A DNA stretch of 64,000 bases from F0422 sp003992255 (GTDB lineage: Bacteria; Bacillota; Negativicutes; Veillonellales; Veillonellaceae), in the NCBI RefSeq assembly GCF_003992255.1, contig NZ_RQVA01000007.1:1-64000 (forward strand), in the 5' to 3' direction. The stretch's first letter is position 1. Every line of letters begins with the position of its first letter. A program made the position numbers and the translations under genes. Of the stretch, positions 33,590 to 39,471 are shown in pieces. The notes beneath the pieces are model-generated. The model made no database searches, had not been told where the DNA came from, and saw nothing but the letters and a program-made list of their open reading frames with translations.

Positions 33590-33680
33590 GTGTCTTTCAA
33601 TGCTTCTGCATTGTTTATATAGTTTTTATTGTTTGTTTAATTGTTGTAATAGACAAAAATTATAATTAAAACCATATAAA

Positions 33681-33713
33681 TGTATTGCATATTTGCATTA
33701 CATATGGTATAAT
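33681..33713 (+). promoter_or_regulatory. Repressible promoter with operator O1
   Basis: -35 TTGCAT (33685-33690), 17-bp spacer and extended -10 TGG-TATAAT (33705-33713). The 22-bp palindrome TGTATTGCATATTTGCATTA plus CA (33681-33702) covers the -35 box and spacer. It is the most diverged of five similar operators in the region. It should drive the small genes at 33817 and 33993. Confidence 0.75.
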
Positions 33714-33772
33714 ATAGTCAAGAGGTGAGGGGAACGACAAACAAACCCGAACCAAAAATTTTTTATCCTTTA

Positions 33773-33794
33773 TGTAATGCAAATAAACATTACA
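33773..33794 (+). promoter_or_regulatory. Operator O2
   Basis: 22-bp palindrome TGTAATG...CATTACA with the inner sequence CAAATAAA, of the same type as O1 and O3-O5. It lies in the leader of the 33817 gene, about 60 nt after the likely transcription start, where a bound repressor would act as a roadblock or second contact. Confidence 0.7.
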
Positions 33795-33816
33795 ATATAA
33801 GTTAGAGGTAACCAAA

Positions 33817-33927
33817 ATGCAAATCACATTAACAACAGAACAAAAACAAGAATTACAAAAAGACTTCAACGCTCAATTTGAATATGCTAAAAAGTACTTA
33901 GAAAAATATAAAAATGGGTCAACTTAA
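33817..33927 (+). CDS. 36-residue peptide in the lysogeny region
   Basis: Starts at ATG 33817 after TTAGAGGTAACC. The translated peptide (MQITLTTEQKQELQKDFNAQ...) is helical and charged, with no membrane segment. It lies downstream of the O1-controlled promoter and upstream of the 33993 gene. It could be a regulator or a leader peptide. The good ribosome binding site is the main support. Confidence 0.45.
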   Translation: MQITLTTEQKQELQKDFNAQFEYAKKYLEKYKNGST

Positions 33928-33992
33928 TCAAATAAAACACTTGCAAAGAATTTTAAAATAACTTATATTTAAACCAAACGGAGGTAACGACC

Positions 33993-34328
33993 ATGAGCAC
34001 ATTAGTAAAATTTGAAGAAGTACAAGCACAAGAAAACGTAAAAAACTACAAAGAGTTCCAAACACGATTAGGAGCTAGTGACATTGCAAGCTTAACAGTT
34101 CGCTTTCCAATGCATGCAATGGCGGTGCACTTTGGAGAAGATGCAAATTATACCGCATATGTAATTACAGATGCACAAGAAGTACCAGCACATTACAGAC
34201 AAGTAGCAGAGGGTAAAAGCTGGTGTAAAGTATACGATGATGAGGAACTGATGGCGGAGTTCTGGGCAAATAAAATTGAAATCTATCGTGCTGGAGAAAT
34301 GGGGTGCCTTATCCGCTTAATTAAATAA
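33993..34328 (+). CDS. Protein of unknown function from the lysogeny region
   Basis: 111 residues, acidic, with one stretch ASLTVRFPMHAMAVHFGEDANYTAYVITDA that suggests a small alpha/beta fold and a hydrophobic C-terminus (GEMGCLIRLIK). AACGGAGGTAACGACC gives a strong ribosome binding site. A terminator follows. It shares the O1-controlled promoter. Candidates are a regulator or an exclusion factor, but no motif supports a choice. Confidence 0.6.
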   Translation: MSTLVKFEEVQAQENVKNYKEFQTRLGASDIASLTVRFPMHAMAVHFGEDANYTAYVITDAQEVPAHYRQVAEGKSWCKVYDDEELMAEFWANKIEIYRAGEMGCLIRLIK

Positions 34329-34332
34329 CTAA

Positions 34333-34375
34333 AAAGCCTACTAGCTAAAATATAAGTTAGTAGGCTTTATTTTGT
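34333..34375 (+). terminator. Terminator after the 33993 gene
   Basis: Hairpin AAAGCCTACTA and TAGTAGGCTTT with a 14-nt loop, then ATTTTG. It starts 5 nt after the stop codon. Confidence 0.8.
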
Positions 34376-34425
34376 TTCCTGGTATAAATGACACCAGGAG
34401 CTTAAAGATAATATAATTTAGATAT

Positions 34426-34476
34426 AAAAAATAGCCCTAGCACAGTAAAATTATAAAAACTGTTACTAGGGTTATT
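34426..34476 (-). terminator. Terminator of the repressor gene (minus strand)
   Basis: Stem CCCTAG...CTAGGG with an inner CAGT/ACTG pairing. Read on the minus strand it is followed by a run of six T (AAAAAA at 34426-34431 on the plus strand). It lies just after the stop of the minus-strand repressor gene. Confidence 0.7.
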
Positions 34477-34482
34477 TTGTCT

Positions 34483-34683
34483 TTATTCTTTTTTGTCTTT
34501 TGAATTCTCTTGATGGTATAGAATAGTGTCAATCATAAAATTTTTTAAAGCACTAGCAAGAGGACCACTATTAGGAAGATTAACAAAATCCTCCTTTAAT
34601 TGCTTAGGTAGCCTAAAAGTGATCGAATAATCGGATGGTAAAGAATTATAAAAATTTCTTTTTACATTTTTTTCAAAGTCCAT
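34483..34683 (-). CDS. Ribbon-helix-helix transcriptional regulator, probable lysogeny repressor
   Basis: 66 residues from ATG 34683, with GGAGG at 8 nt; an in-frame GTG at 34692 is closer to the site and less likely. The sequence has an Arc/CopG layout: a strand DYSITFRLP followed by helix KQLKEDFVNL, a turn, and helix LASALKNFMIDTIL. This family binds short palindromes as dimers. The gene is divergent from the polymerase side and its promoter overlaps operator O3, so it probably represses itself and the rightward promoter. No CI-like repressor is present in the prophage. Confidence 0.75.
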   Translation of the reverse strand: MDFEKNVKRNFYNSLPSDYSITFRLPKQLKEDFVNLPNSGPLASALKNFMIDTILYHQENSKDKKE

Positions 34684-34707
34684 ATAAAACACCTCCTTAT
34701 TAAGTAT

Positions 34708-34736
34708 ATTATATCAAAAAAATAAAAGTAATGCAA
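34708..34736 (-). promoter_or_regulatory. Leftward promoter of the repressor gene
   Basis: On the minus strand: -35 TTGCAT (34736-34731), 17-bp spacer, extended -10 TGA-TATAAT (34716-34708). The -35 box lies inside operator O3, which fits autoregulation. Confidence 0.75.
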
Positions 34737-34748
34737 AAAAGCATTGCA
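34727..34748 (+). promoter_or_regulatory. Operator O3 shared by divergent promoters
   Basis: 22-bp palindromic site AGTAATGCAAAAAAGCATTG plus CA. It contains the -35 box of the leftward repressor promoter (ATGCAA on plus) and all but the last base of the -35 box of the rightward promoter (TTGCAA), so a single bound dimer could block both. Confidence 0.8.
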
Positions 34749-34772
34749 ATTTACTTTTCAAAGTGCTATAAT
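34744..34772 (+). promoter_or_regulatory. Rightward promoter toward the phage RNA polymerase
   Basis: -35 TTGCAA (34744-34749), 17-bp spacer, extended -10 TGC-TATAAT (34764-34772). It overlaps O3, and the start point would fall just before O4. It leads through two small genes and a terminator to the polymerase gene. Confidence 0.75.
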
Positions 34773-34781
34773 TAAATCAAA

Positions 34782-34844
34782 AGTAATGCAAAACAACATT
34801 ACAATATATTTTTTAATTATAATGTAATGCAAAATAGCATTGCA
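34782..34844 (+). promoter_or_regulatory. Operators O4 and O5
   Basis: Two more 22-bp sites: AGTAATGCAAAACAACATTA plus CA (34782-34803) and TGTAATGCAAAATAGCATTG plus CA (34823-34844), 41 bp apart centre to centre. With O3 they form a three-site array spaced 55 and 41 bp, covering the start of the rightward transcript. Confidence 0.75.
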
Positions 34845-34865
34845 AAGTAAAGGGGGTATTAAGAA

Positions 34866-35042
34866 ATGCAAGATCTCTACATTACAGCTTTTCAAAACAC
34901 AGGAGCAAAAGGGCGTAAGGAAATATTAGAAGGAATAAGAGAGATATTCCAGAAGGGAGACAAAAAAGAAGTTGCATATATAAAAAAAGTATATGACGAA
35001 ATAAAAGAAATTTTATTTCAAGAAGGTAAAAGACCTATGTAG
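34866..35042 (+). CDS. 58-residue early phage protein of unknown function
   Basis: First gene of the rightward operon, starting at ATG 34866 after AAAGGGGG. The protein (MQDLYITAFQNTGAKGRKEIL...) is helical and Lys/Glu-rich, with no recognised DNA-binding motif. By position it corresponds to a Cro-like or early takeover gene of other phages; this is inference. Confidence 0.55.
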   Translation: MQDLYITAFQNTGAKGRKEILEGIREIFQKGDKKEVAYIKKVYDEIKEILFQEGKRPM

Positions 35043-35086
35043 GAATTTTTACAATGTGTGTAGAATTATATAAAGGGGAAATCATC

Positions 35087-35266
35087 ATGAATAAAACTTG
35101 TTTATATTTAGGCTTTTTGTGTCTAGGAATTATCCTAGGCAGTGGAAAAGAAAACGAAGTAATGAACCTAATTACATTACTTGCTTTTGCTGGAGCAATT
35201 ACACCACTTGTGCAAGAACTGATGCAGACCGAAGAAGAACAAGAAAAATACAATTATAGAAGATAG
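35087..35266 (+). CDS. Small early membrane protein of unknown function
   Basis: 59 residues from ATG 35087 after AAAGGGGAAATCATC; a frame opening at 35054 lacks a good site. Two hydrophobic stretches (LYLGFLCLGIILG; LITLLAFAGAITPLV) suggest a hairpin membrane protein with an acidic tail. Encoded just before the polymerase gene. Membrane proteins in this place are often exclusion factors, but nothing here proves it. Confidence 0.55.
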   Translation: MNKTCLYLGFLCLGIILGSGKENEVMNLITLLAFAGAITPLVQELMQTEEEQEKYNYRR

Positions 35267-35305
35267 TTAACCACAAAAAAATGAATAGAAGCAGTACCAC
35301 TTTTA

Positions 35306-35357
35306 AAGGGGCGGTAAGTAAGACCGAGTAAGGCCGTTTACTTATCAGCCCCTTTTT
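35306..35357 (+). terminator. Terminator between the early operon and the RNA polymerase gene
   Basis: Long hairpin AAGGGGC-GGTAAGTAA with TTACTTATC-AGCCCCTT around a 15-nt loop, then TTTTTTG and TCTTTTT. It ends about 25 nt before the polymerase start, so expression of the polymerase needs read-through, antitermination or an unseen promoter. Confidence 0.8.
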
Positions 35358-35382
35358 TGTCTTTTTAAAATGGAGGTATGAC

Positions 35383-36402
35383 ATGAATACTTTGAAAGAA
35401 CAATTAGCGTTGGAAGAGTATTACAAGAATTATGCACGTGAGGCGTTTCGAATCAGGATTAAGAAAGACATGCAAGGCAATAGGGGTGATAAGACACCAA
35501 TTGCAAAAGGTATTATGAGTTACTACAAAGACACCATGATTAAAAATGTGGAAGACTTTGTAAAAACGGAGATAGAACCAAAAAGAGGGGTACGGCGTTC
35601 ATATCATGAATTTGTGCAAAGGTGCGTTACTGATCAGGGGCTTGAAAATACTGTTATGGTGTTTTGTGCTTTTTGTTTTGAATCATGCTTGCAAGCCTTG
35701 CTAGCAGATAATACGTTTAGTGTGTCTAGCGTTGCAATAATGATGGGTAAGCGGATTTATTACGAATTGGCATTAGAACAATACGCAAAAGTTATACCTA
35801 AAACAAGAACAAAAGAAATAGAACGGCAGTTAGATAGAAGGGTTCAAACAAGATACAAAGAAGCGTTTTTGAAAACGGCATTTAAAAACGAGGGCTTTCA
35901 GTGGGAAGACTACAACACAAGAGTATTAGCAGACCTGGCAACGCAACTCATTTATATATTTGTGTCTTCAACAGGACTTGCAGAGTTTACATCAAAAGCA
36001 AGGCGGAGTGAGTGTATTATTCCTTCTGATTTATTTACTAAAATATGGAGTACTAATATGGATAGAATGGCTCATAGATGCACGATAGAAGTACCAACAA
36101 TCATACCACCAAAACCATGGACAAGCATATATGACGGTGCCTATTATGGAGCGTTGCGTTCTAATGTATGGTTTATACGGTTAGCAGAATATACCTTGAA
36201 TACGGAATATGTGCGAACCTATTTAGAAAAGGTAGAGAAAAAAGATAATTTACAATACATCATGCAAGCAGTAAATAAAATTCAAGAGACACCCTATAAA
36301 ATAAACAAAAGAATCCTTTCAGTTATCAAAATCATTCTCGAAATGGGGGGGGGAGAGCCGGGATTGAAAGTACCGAATCAATACCACAGCTACAACCCCT
36401 AG
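35383..36402 (+). CDS. Phage RNA polymerase, N-terminal part (frame broken at a G9 tract)
   Basis: 339 residues that end at a stop shortly after a run of nine G (36345-36353). Up to about residue 320 the frame matches the N-terminal and early catalytic part of T7-type single-subunit polymerase. After the G-run the frame is nonsense (PGLKVPNQYHSYNP). One extra G (or two fewer) joins it to 36447-37904 to give about 837 residues against 883 in T7. GGAGGTATGAC precedes the start. It may be a phase switch, -1 frameshifting on G-GGG-GGG, polymerase slippage, decay or an assembly error. Confidence 0.85.
   Translation: MNTLKEQLALEEYYKNYAREAFRIRIKKDMQGNRGDKTPIAKGIMSYYKDTMIKNVEDFVKTEIEPKRGVRRSYHEFVQRCVTDQGLENTVMVFCAFCFESCLQALLADNTFSVSSVAIMMGKRIYYELALEQYAKVIPKTRTKEIERQLDRRVQTRYKEAFLKTAFKNEGFQWEDYNTRVLADLATQLIYIFVSSTGLAEFTSKARRSECIIPSDLFTKIWSTNMDRMAHRCTIEVPTIIPPKPWTSIYDGAYYGALRSNVWFIRLAEYTLNTEYVRTYLEKVEKKDNLQYIMQAVNKIQETPYKINKRILSVIKIILEMGGGEPGLKVPNQYHSYNP
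36345..36353 (+). repeat. G9 homopolymer inside the phage RNA polymerase gene
   Basis: Nine G in an AT-rich gene, in the codons ATG-GGG-GGG-GGA. It is the longest G-run I see in the window. With ten G the two halves of the polymerase join in one frame through GRAGIESTESIPQLQPL. Confidence 0.9.
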
Positions 36403-36446
36403 CAGAAGGAGCAGATAAAGAAGCACTAAGAGTACATAAAAGAAAA

Positions 36447-37904
36447 ATGTACGAGGTGCACATGCAAGAGATTGCGAGACGATCAAGAGCATTAAGAGTA
36501 TATAAAATTTATAACATTGCTAAAGATTTTAGCGAATACGACCATATTTATTTCCCATGTAACATTGATTTCAGAGGGCGTATATACCCCATGAGTTATC
36601 TTAACCATCAAGGCGATGACATCATGAAATCGGTGTTACATTATGCAGAACCTAAAGAATGCACACGAGACCTAGAAGACCTGGAGCTATTAAAAATTCA
36701 AGGATGCAATCTTTATGGCAACGATAAAATAAGCCTAAAAGAGCGTTGCGAATGGATAGACAAAAACGAAAAGGAAATACTAGCAAGTAGTGCAGAACCT
36801 TTTTTGTCTTCCTTCTGGGAAGGGGCAGACGAACCCCTACAATTTCTAGCGTTCTGTGATGCATACCGTGATGCATTACTATATAGAAAAAATCACGGCA
36901 CACTAGTAGGGTTTAAATGCCCTATACCAATTGCCTATGATGGCACTTGTTCAGGATTGCAACATTACTCCGCAATGCTAAGAGATGAGATAGGCGGAAA
37001 TGCTGTAAACTTAGTTGATCATGAGAGACCAGCAGACATTTACCAAAATGTAGCAGATAAAGTAAAAATGTTAGTAGAGATTGATTCCATGTGTGGTACA
37101 GAAAATTACACTAAATACTATGAAGAAAACGGCCGTACAGTAGAAAAAAGAGGTACAAAAAGCCTAGCTGATGCATGGTTAGCATATGGAATTAATAGAA
37201 AAGTATGCAAGCGTTCTGTAATGACCCTAGCATACGGAAGTAAACAATACGGATTCGGAGAACAAATTTACAACGATATAACAAAAGACAACCCACATTT
37301 TAAAGGTTATGAAGACCCCGCAAGCAAATATCTTGCTAGTAAAATATGGCAGTCAGTTCAAGATGTTGTTGTAAAAGGTGCACAAGCGATGGAGTACTTG
37401 CAAAAGATAGCAAGGAAAGTTGTTAATAGCGGTAAGCCAGTTCAATGGGAAACACCATTAGGTCTTGATGTACAGCAAGTCTATTTAGAACGTGATACAA
37501 AATCGTTTAAAACAAGACTGGGTACATCAATAAGATTACCAATCTATTACATGGATATAGACAAACAAGAGGAGCTACGCAAGACAGAACAAGTTAACGG
37601 AATAGCCCCTAACTTTATCCATAGCTTAGATAGTACCCATTTAATGATGGTAGTTAACGAAAGTAGCCTACAGAACTATACAACAATTCATGATAGTTTT
37701 GGTACGAGCTTAGGTGAAGCCCATGTATTAAAAGGCATCATACGGGAACAGTTTTACAAATTGTACACCGAATATGAACCACTATCAGAATTTAGGAAAC
37801 AAGCTGAAGCACTAATAGGCGAATCGTTAGAAGATATAGAAGAACCACAAAAAGGAAAATTAGACATAGCAGAAGTGCTAAGCAGTACATATATATTTCA
37901 TTAA
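36447..37904 (+). CDS. Phage RNA polymerase, C-terminal catalytic part
   Basis: 485 residues as an open frame from ATG 36447, which has no ribosome binding site; in a restored gene the frame extends back to the G-run. Catalytic landmarks of T7 polymerase are intact: NIDFRGRIYP, AYDGTCSGLQHYSAMLRDE (Asp of motif A), NRKVCKRSVMTLAYGSKQYGF (motif B), and TIHDSFG (second Asp), ending STYIFH like T7's C-terminal Phe-Ala region. The specificity loop (LDVQQVYLERDTKSFKTRL) differs from T7, so its promoters should differ too. The absence of decay in this half argues against a long-dead gene. Confidence 0.88.
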   Translation: MYEVHMQEIARRSRALRVYKIYNIAKDFSEYDHIYFPCNIDFRGRIYPMSYLNHQGDDIMKSVLHYAEPKECTRDLEDLELLKIQGCNLYGNDKISLKERCEWIDKNEKEILASSAEPFLSSFWEGADEPLQFLAFCDAYRDALLYRKNHGTLVGFKCPIPIAYDGTCSGLQHYSAMLRDEIGGNAVNLVDHERPADIYQNVADKVKMLVEIDSMCGTENYTKYYEENGRTVEKRGTKSLADAWLAYGINRKVCKRSVMTLAYGSKQYGFGEQIYNDITKDNPHFKGYEDPASKYLASKIWQSVQDVVVKGAQAMEYLQKIARKVVNSGKPVQWETPLGLDVQQVYLERDTKSFKTRLGTSIRLPIYYMDIDKQEELRKTEQVNGIAPNFIHSLDSTHLMMVVNESSLQNYTTIHDSFGTSLGEAHVLKGIIREQFYKLYTEYEPLSEFRKQAEALIGESLEDIEEPQKGKLDIAEVLSSTYIFH

Positions 37905-37913
37905 GAAATGCAA

Positions 37914-37947
37914 AAAGACCTATTCCAATTGGAACGGGTCTTTTTTT
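37914..37947 (+). terminator. Terminator between RNA polymerase and integrase
   Basis: Hairpin AAAGACCTATTCC-AATT-GGAACGGGTCTTT followed by TTTT and then GTGTCT. It starts 10 nt after the polymerase stop. Confidence 0.85.
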
Positions 37948-37972
37948 GTGTCTAATTTTAATAGGGGAAAAT

Positions 37973-39325
37973 ATGGCCGTATTCACAATTAAAGAAATAA
38001 GCGAATATTTGAAAGTGTCGCAACAGACAATAAGACAAAAAATTAAAAAGTTGGAAAAAGATAAAATGCTATTTGTGTCTTATGATGCAGATGGACGTAT
38101 ACGATTAAATGCAGAACAAGTAGGGGTAATAATAGCCACGTTCTATAAAAGTGTGTATAATGTGTATTGTGAAAGGTTTGGTATCCAGAAAGGAGAATTT
38201 GTGATACCAACACGTAAAGGCACAATACAACGCCTAAAAAGGAATAATGGAAAAGAAGTATTTTATATCAGAAATTTACCACTTGCATATGATCATAACG
38301 GGAAGGAGATATTATATAAAAGCCCTAAGTTTAACACCAGGGAAGAAGCAGAAGAAGAGCAAGCAAAAGTATTGGCCAATAGAAATAGGACAGCAAGGAA
38401 ACTAGAGGAAGAAAACTCAAGAAACGATAATGTACTATTAGAGAAATTAAAACAAAGAAGTTTTAAAGAATACTTTTTAGAATGGATAGACAAAAAAGAA
38501 ATAAGACAATCTACGAAAAGTATGTACTATATCAATTTAAATAATTTCTTTAAAAAGATTGATGATGTAAAATTAGGAGAATTGCAGGCTAATATAATAA
38601 ACCAATGGCTTAGTATTTGTGATAAGAATAAACATGTGTTAAAATGCCTACTGATAGGATTGTGTAAACACTTATACAATATGGATATTATAAGTGAGCA
38701 GATGCTGAAGAAAATAGAGCCTATTAAAGTAAAACCAGTATATGAAAAGAAAGCATTAACTGTAGAGCAAGTGAAAGACATATTTACTTATTGTCAGGGG
38801 AGTAAGTATGAACTTCTGATACATTTGTTGTTTAAAACAGGGCTAAGAATTGGGGAAGCAATAGCTCTTACTAAGGATGATATAATATTTCATAAGGATA
38901 AAATGCTTGAAATAAGCATAAGTAAAACTATATCTTATGATAGAATTAATCACGAAGTGATGCTTGAAAAACCAAAGACAGAAAGTGGTATAAGAGTTAT
39001 ATATGTTAAAGATGATTTTTTATATAAAAGCCTAACTAAAAAAATGATGGAAGGTAATCAAATCATATTTAATGGAAATGTAAAAAAGTACCTACACTTT
39101 GAAACATTTCGGGGATATTTAAATAGAATGGGAAGAGCTTTAGCTATAAAAATCACACCACATATAACTAGACACACCTACATTTCAATAGCAATAAGTA
39201 AAGGTGTGGATTTATATGCCTTGGTTCAGCAAGTAGGACATAAGGATCCTTCAATGATTTTGAAAGTATATGGTAAATTGATTAATGACCCAAAAGAAAT
39301 ATTCAAAAAACTATCTATCATATGA
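37973..39325 (+). CDS. int: Tyrosine integrase with N-terminal helix-turn-helix domain
   Basis: 450 residues from ATG 37973 (MAVFTIKEISEYLKVSQQTI) after AGGGGAAAAT. Residues 1-45 form a MerR/excisionase-like helix-turn-helix, unusual for an integrase. Then come an arm-binding region (GTIQRLKRNNGKEVFYIRNLPL), a SAM-like core-binding domain, and the catalytic domain: Arg in FKTGLRIGEA (near 291), HITRHTYIS (near 398), His in VGHKDPS and Tyr in KVYGKL (near 432). It lies beside attR. It should catalyse integration into the aspA promoter site. Confidence 0.9.
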   Translation: MAVFTIKEISEYLKVSQQTIRQKIKKLEKDKMLFVSYDADGRIRLNAEQVGVIIATFYKSVYNVYCERFGIQKGEFVIPTRKGTIQRLKRNNGKEVFYIRNLPLAYDHNGKEILYKSPKFNTREEAEEEQAKVLANRNRTARKLEEENSRNDNVLLEKLKQRSFKEYFLEWIDKKEIRQSTKSMYYINLNNFFKKIDDVKLGELQANIINQWLSICDKNKHVLKCLLIGLCKHLYNMDIISEQMLKKIEPIKVKPVYEKKALTVEQVKDIFTYCQGSKYELLIHLLFKTGLRIGEAIALTKDDIIFHKDKMLEISISKTISYDRINHEVMLEKPKTESGIRVIYVKDDFLYKSLTKKMMEGNQIIFNGNVKKYLHFETFRGYLNRMGRALAIKITPHITRHTYISIAISKGVDLYALVQQVGHKDPSMILKVYGKLINDPKEIFKKLSII

Positions 39326-39354
39326 CAATACACAAAATCATACACAGAATCTAG

Positions 39355-39389
39355 AAAGTAGCGATAGAATACTTGTATTAAGCTACTTT
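39355..39389 (+). repeat. Inverted repeat next to attR
   Basis: AAAGTAGC (39355-39362) and GCTACTTT (39382-39389) form an 8-bp inverted repeat one base before the att core. It could be an integrase terminator without a T-run, or an arm site. The same stretch supplies the new upstream sequence of the aspA promoter (TTGTAT 15 bp before TATAAT). Confidence 0.55.
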
Positions 39390-39390
39390 G

Positions 39391-39409
39391 TGATATAATA
39401 CAGATATAA
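39391..39409 (+). other. attR core of the prophage
   Basis: Same 19 bp as 1373-1391 (TGATATAATACAGATATAA). It holds an extended -10 (TGA-TATAAT, 39391-39399) about 70 nt upstream of the aspA start codon, so the prophage replaces everything upstream of the -10 box of this promoter. Confidence 0.75.
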
Positions 39410-39471
39410 CCTATAGATATACGTTATATCAATACTAATATACATGCTGTTGGCATGGAGTGAGGTAGACT

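Larger units (their letters stand above)
1373..39409 (+). mobile_element. T7-like temperate podovirus prophage, about 38.0 kb
   Basis: The region is bounded by a 19-bp direct repeat. It encodes recognisable counterparts of T7 gp1, 1.7, 2.5, 3, 4, 5, 6, 8, 9, 10, 11, 12, 14, 15, 16, 17, 18 and 19 in T7 order, plus a tyrosine integrase and a repressor region. Nearly all genes run rightward; only the repressor is on the minus strand. The map is permuted relative to T7: attP lies between the polymerase/integrase block and the dUTPase-SSB block, and the virion ends should lie at 32.0-33.1 kb. All structural and replication genes look intact except the RNA polymerase, which is split by a G9 tract. 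It is not a typical T7, since it lacks recognisable gp0.3, gp0.7, gp2 and ligase genes. Confidence 0.93.

Noticed and set aside
34740..34844. Possible CRISPR-like array from the repeated ATGCAA sites
   Set aside because: Only three short palindromes with unequal spacing and promoter boxes inside; they are operators, not CRISPR repeats, and no cas gene is present.
1743..39325. GTGTCT words as a restriction-avoidance or one-strand orientation signal as in T7 and type III enzymes
   Set aside because: The reverse complement AGACAC is also frequent on the same strand (e.g. near 10606, 12045, 12660, 13263), so there is no strict strand bias.
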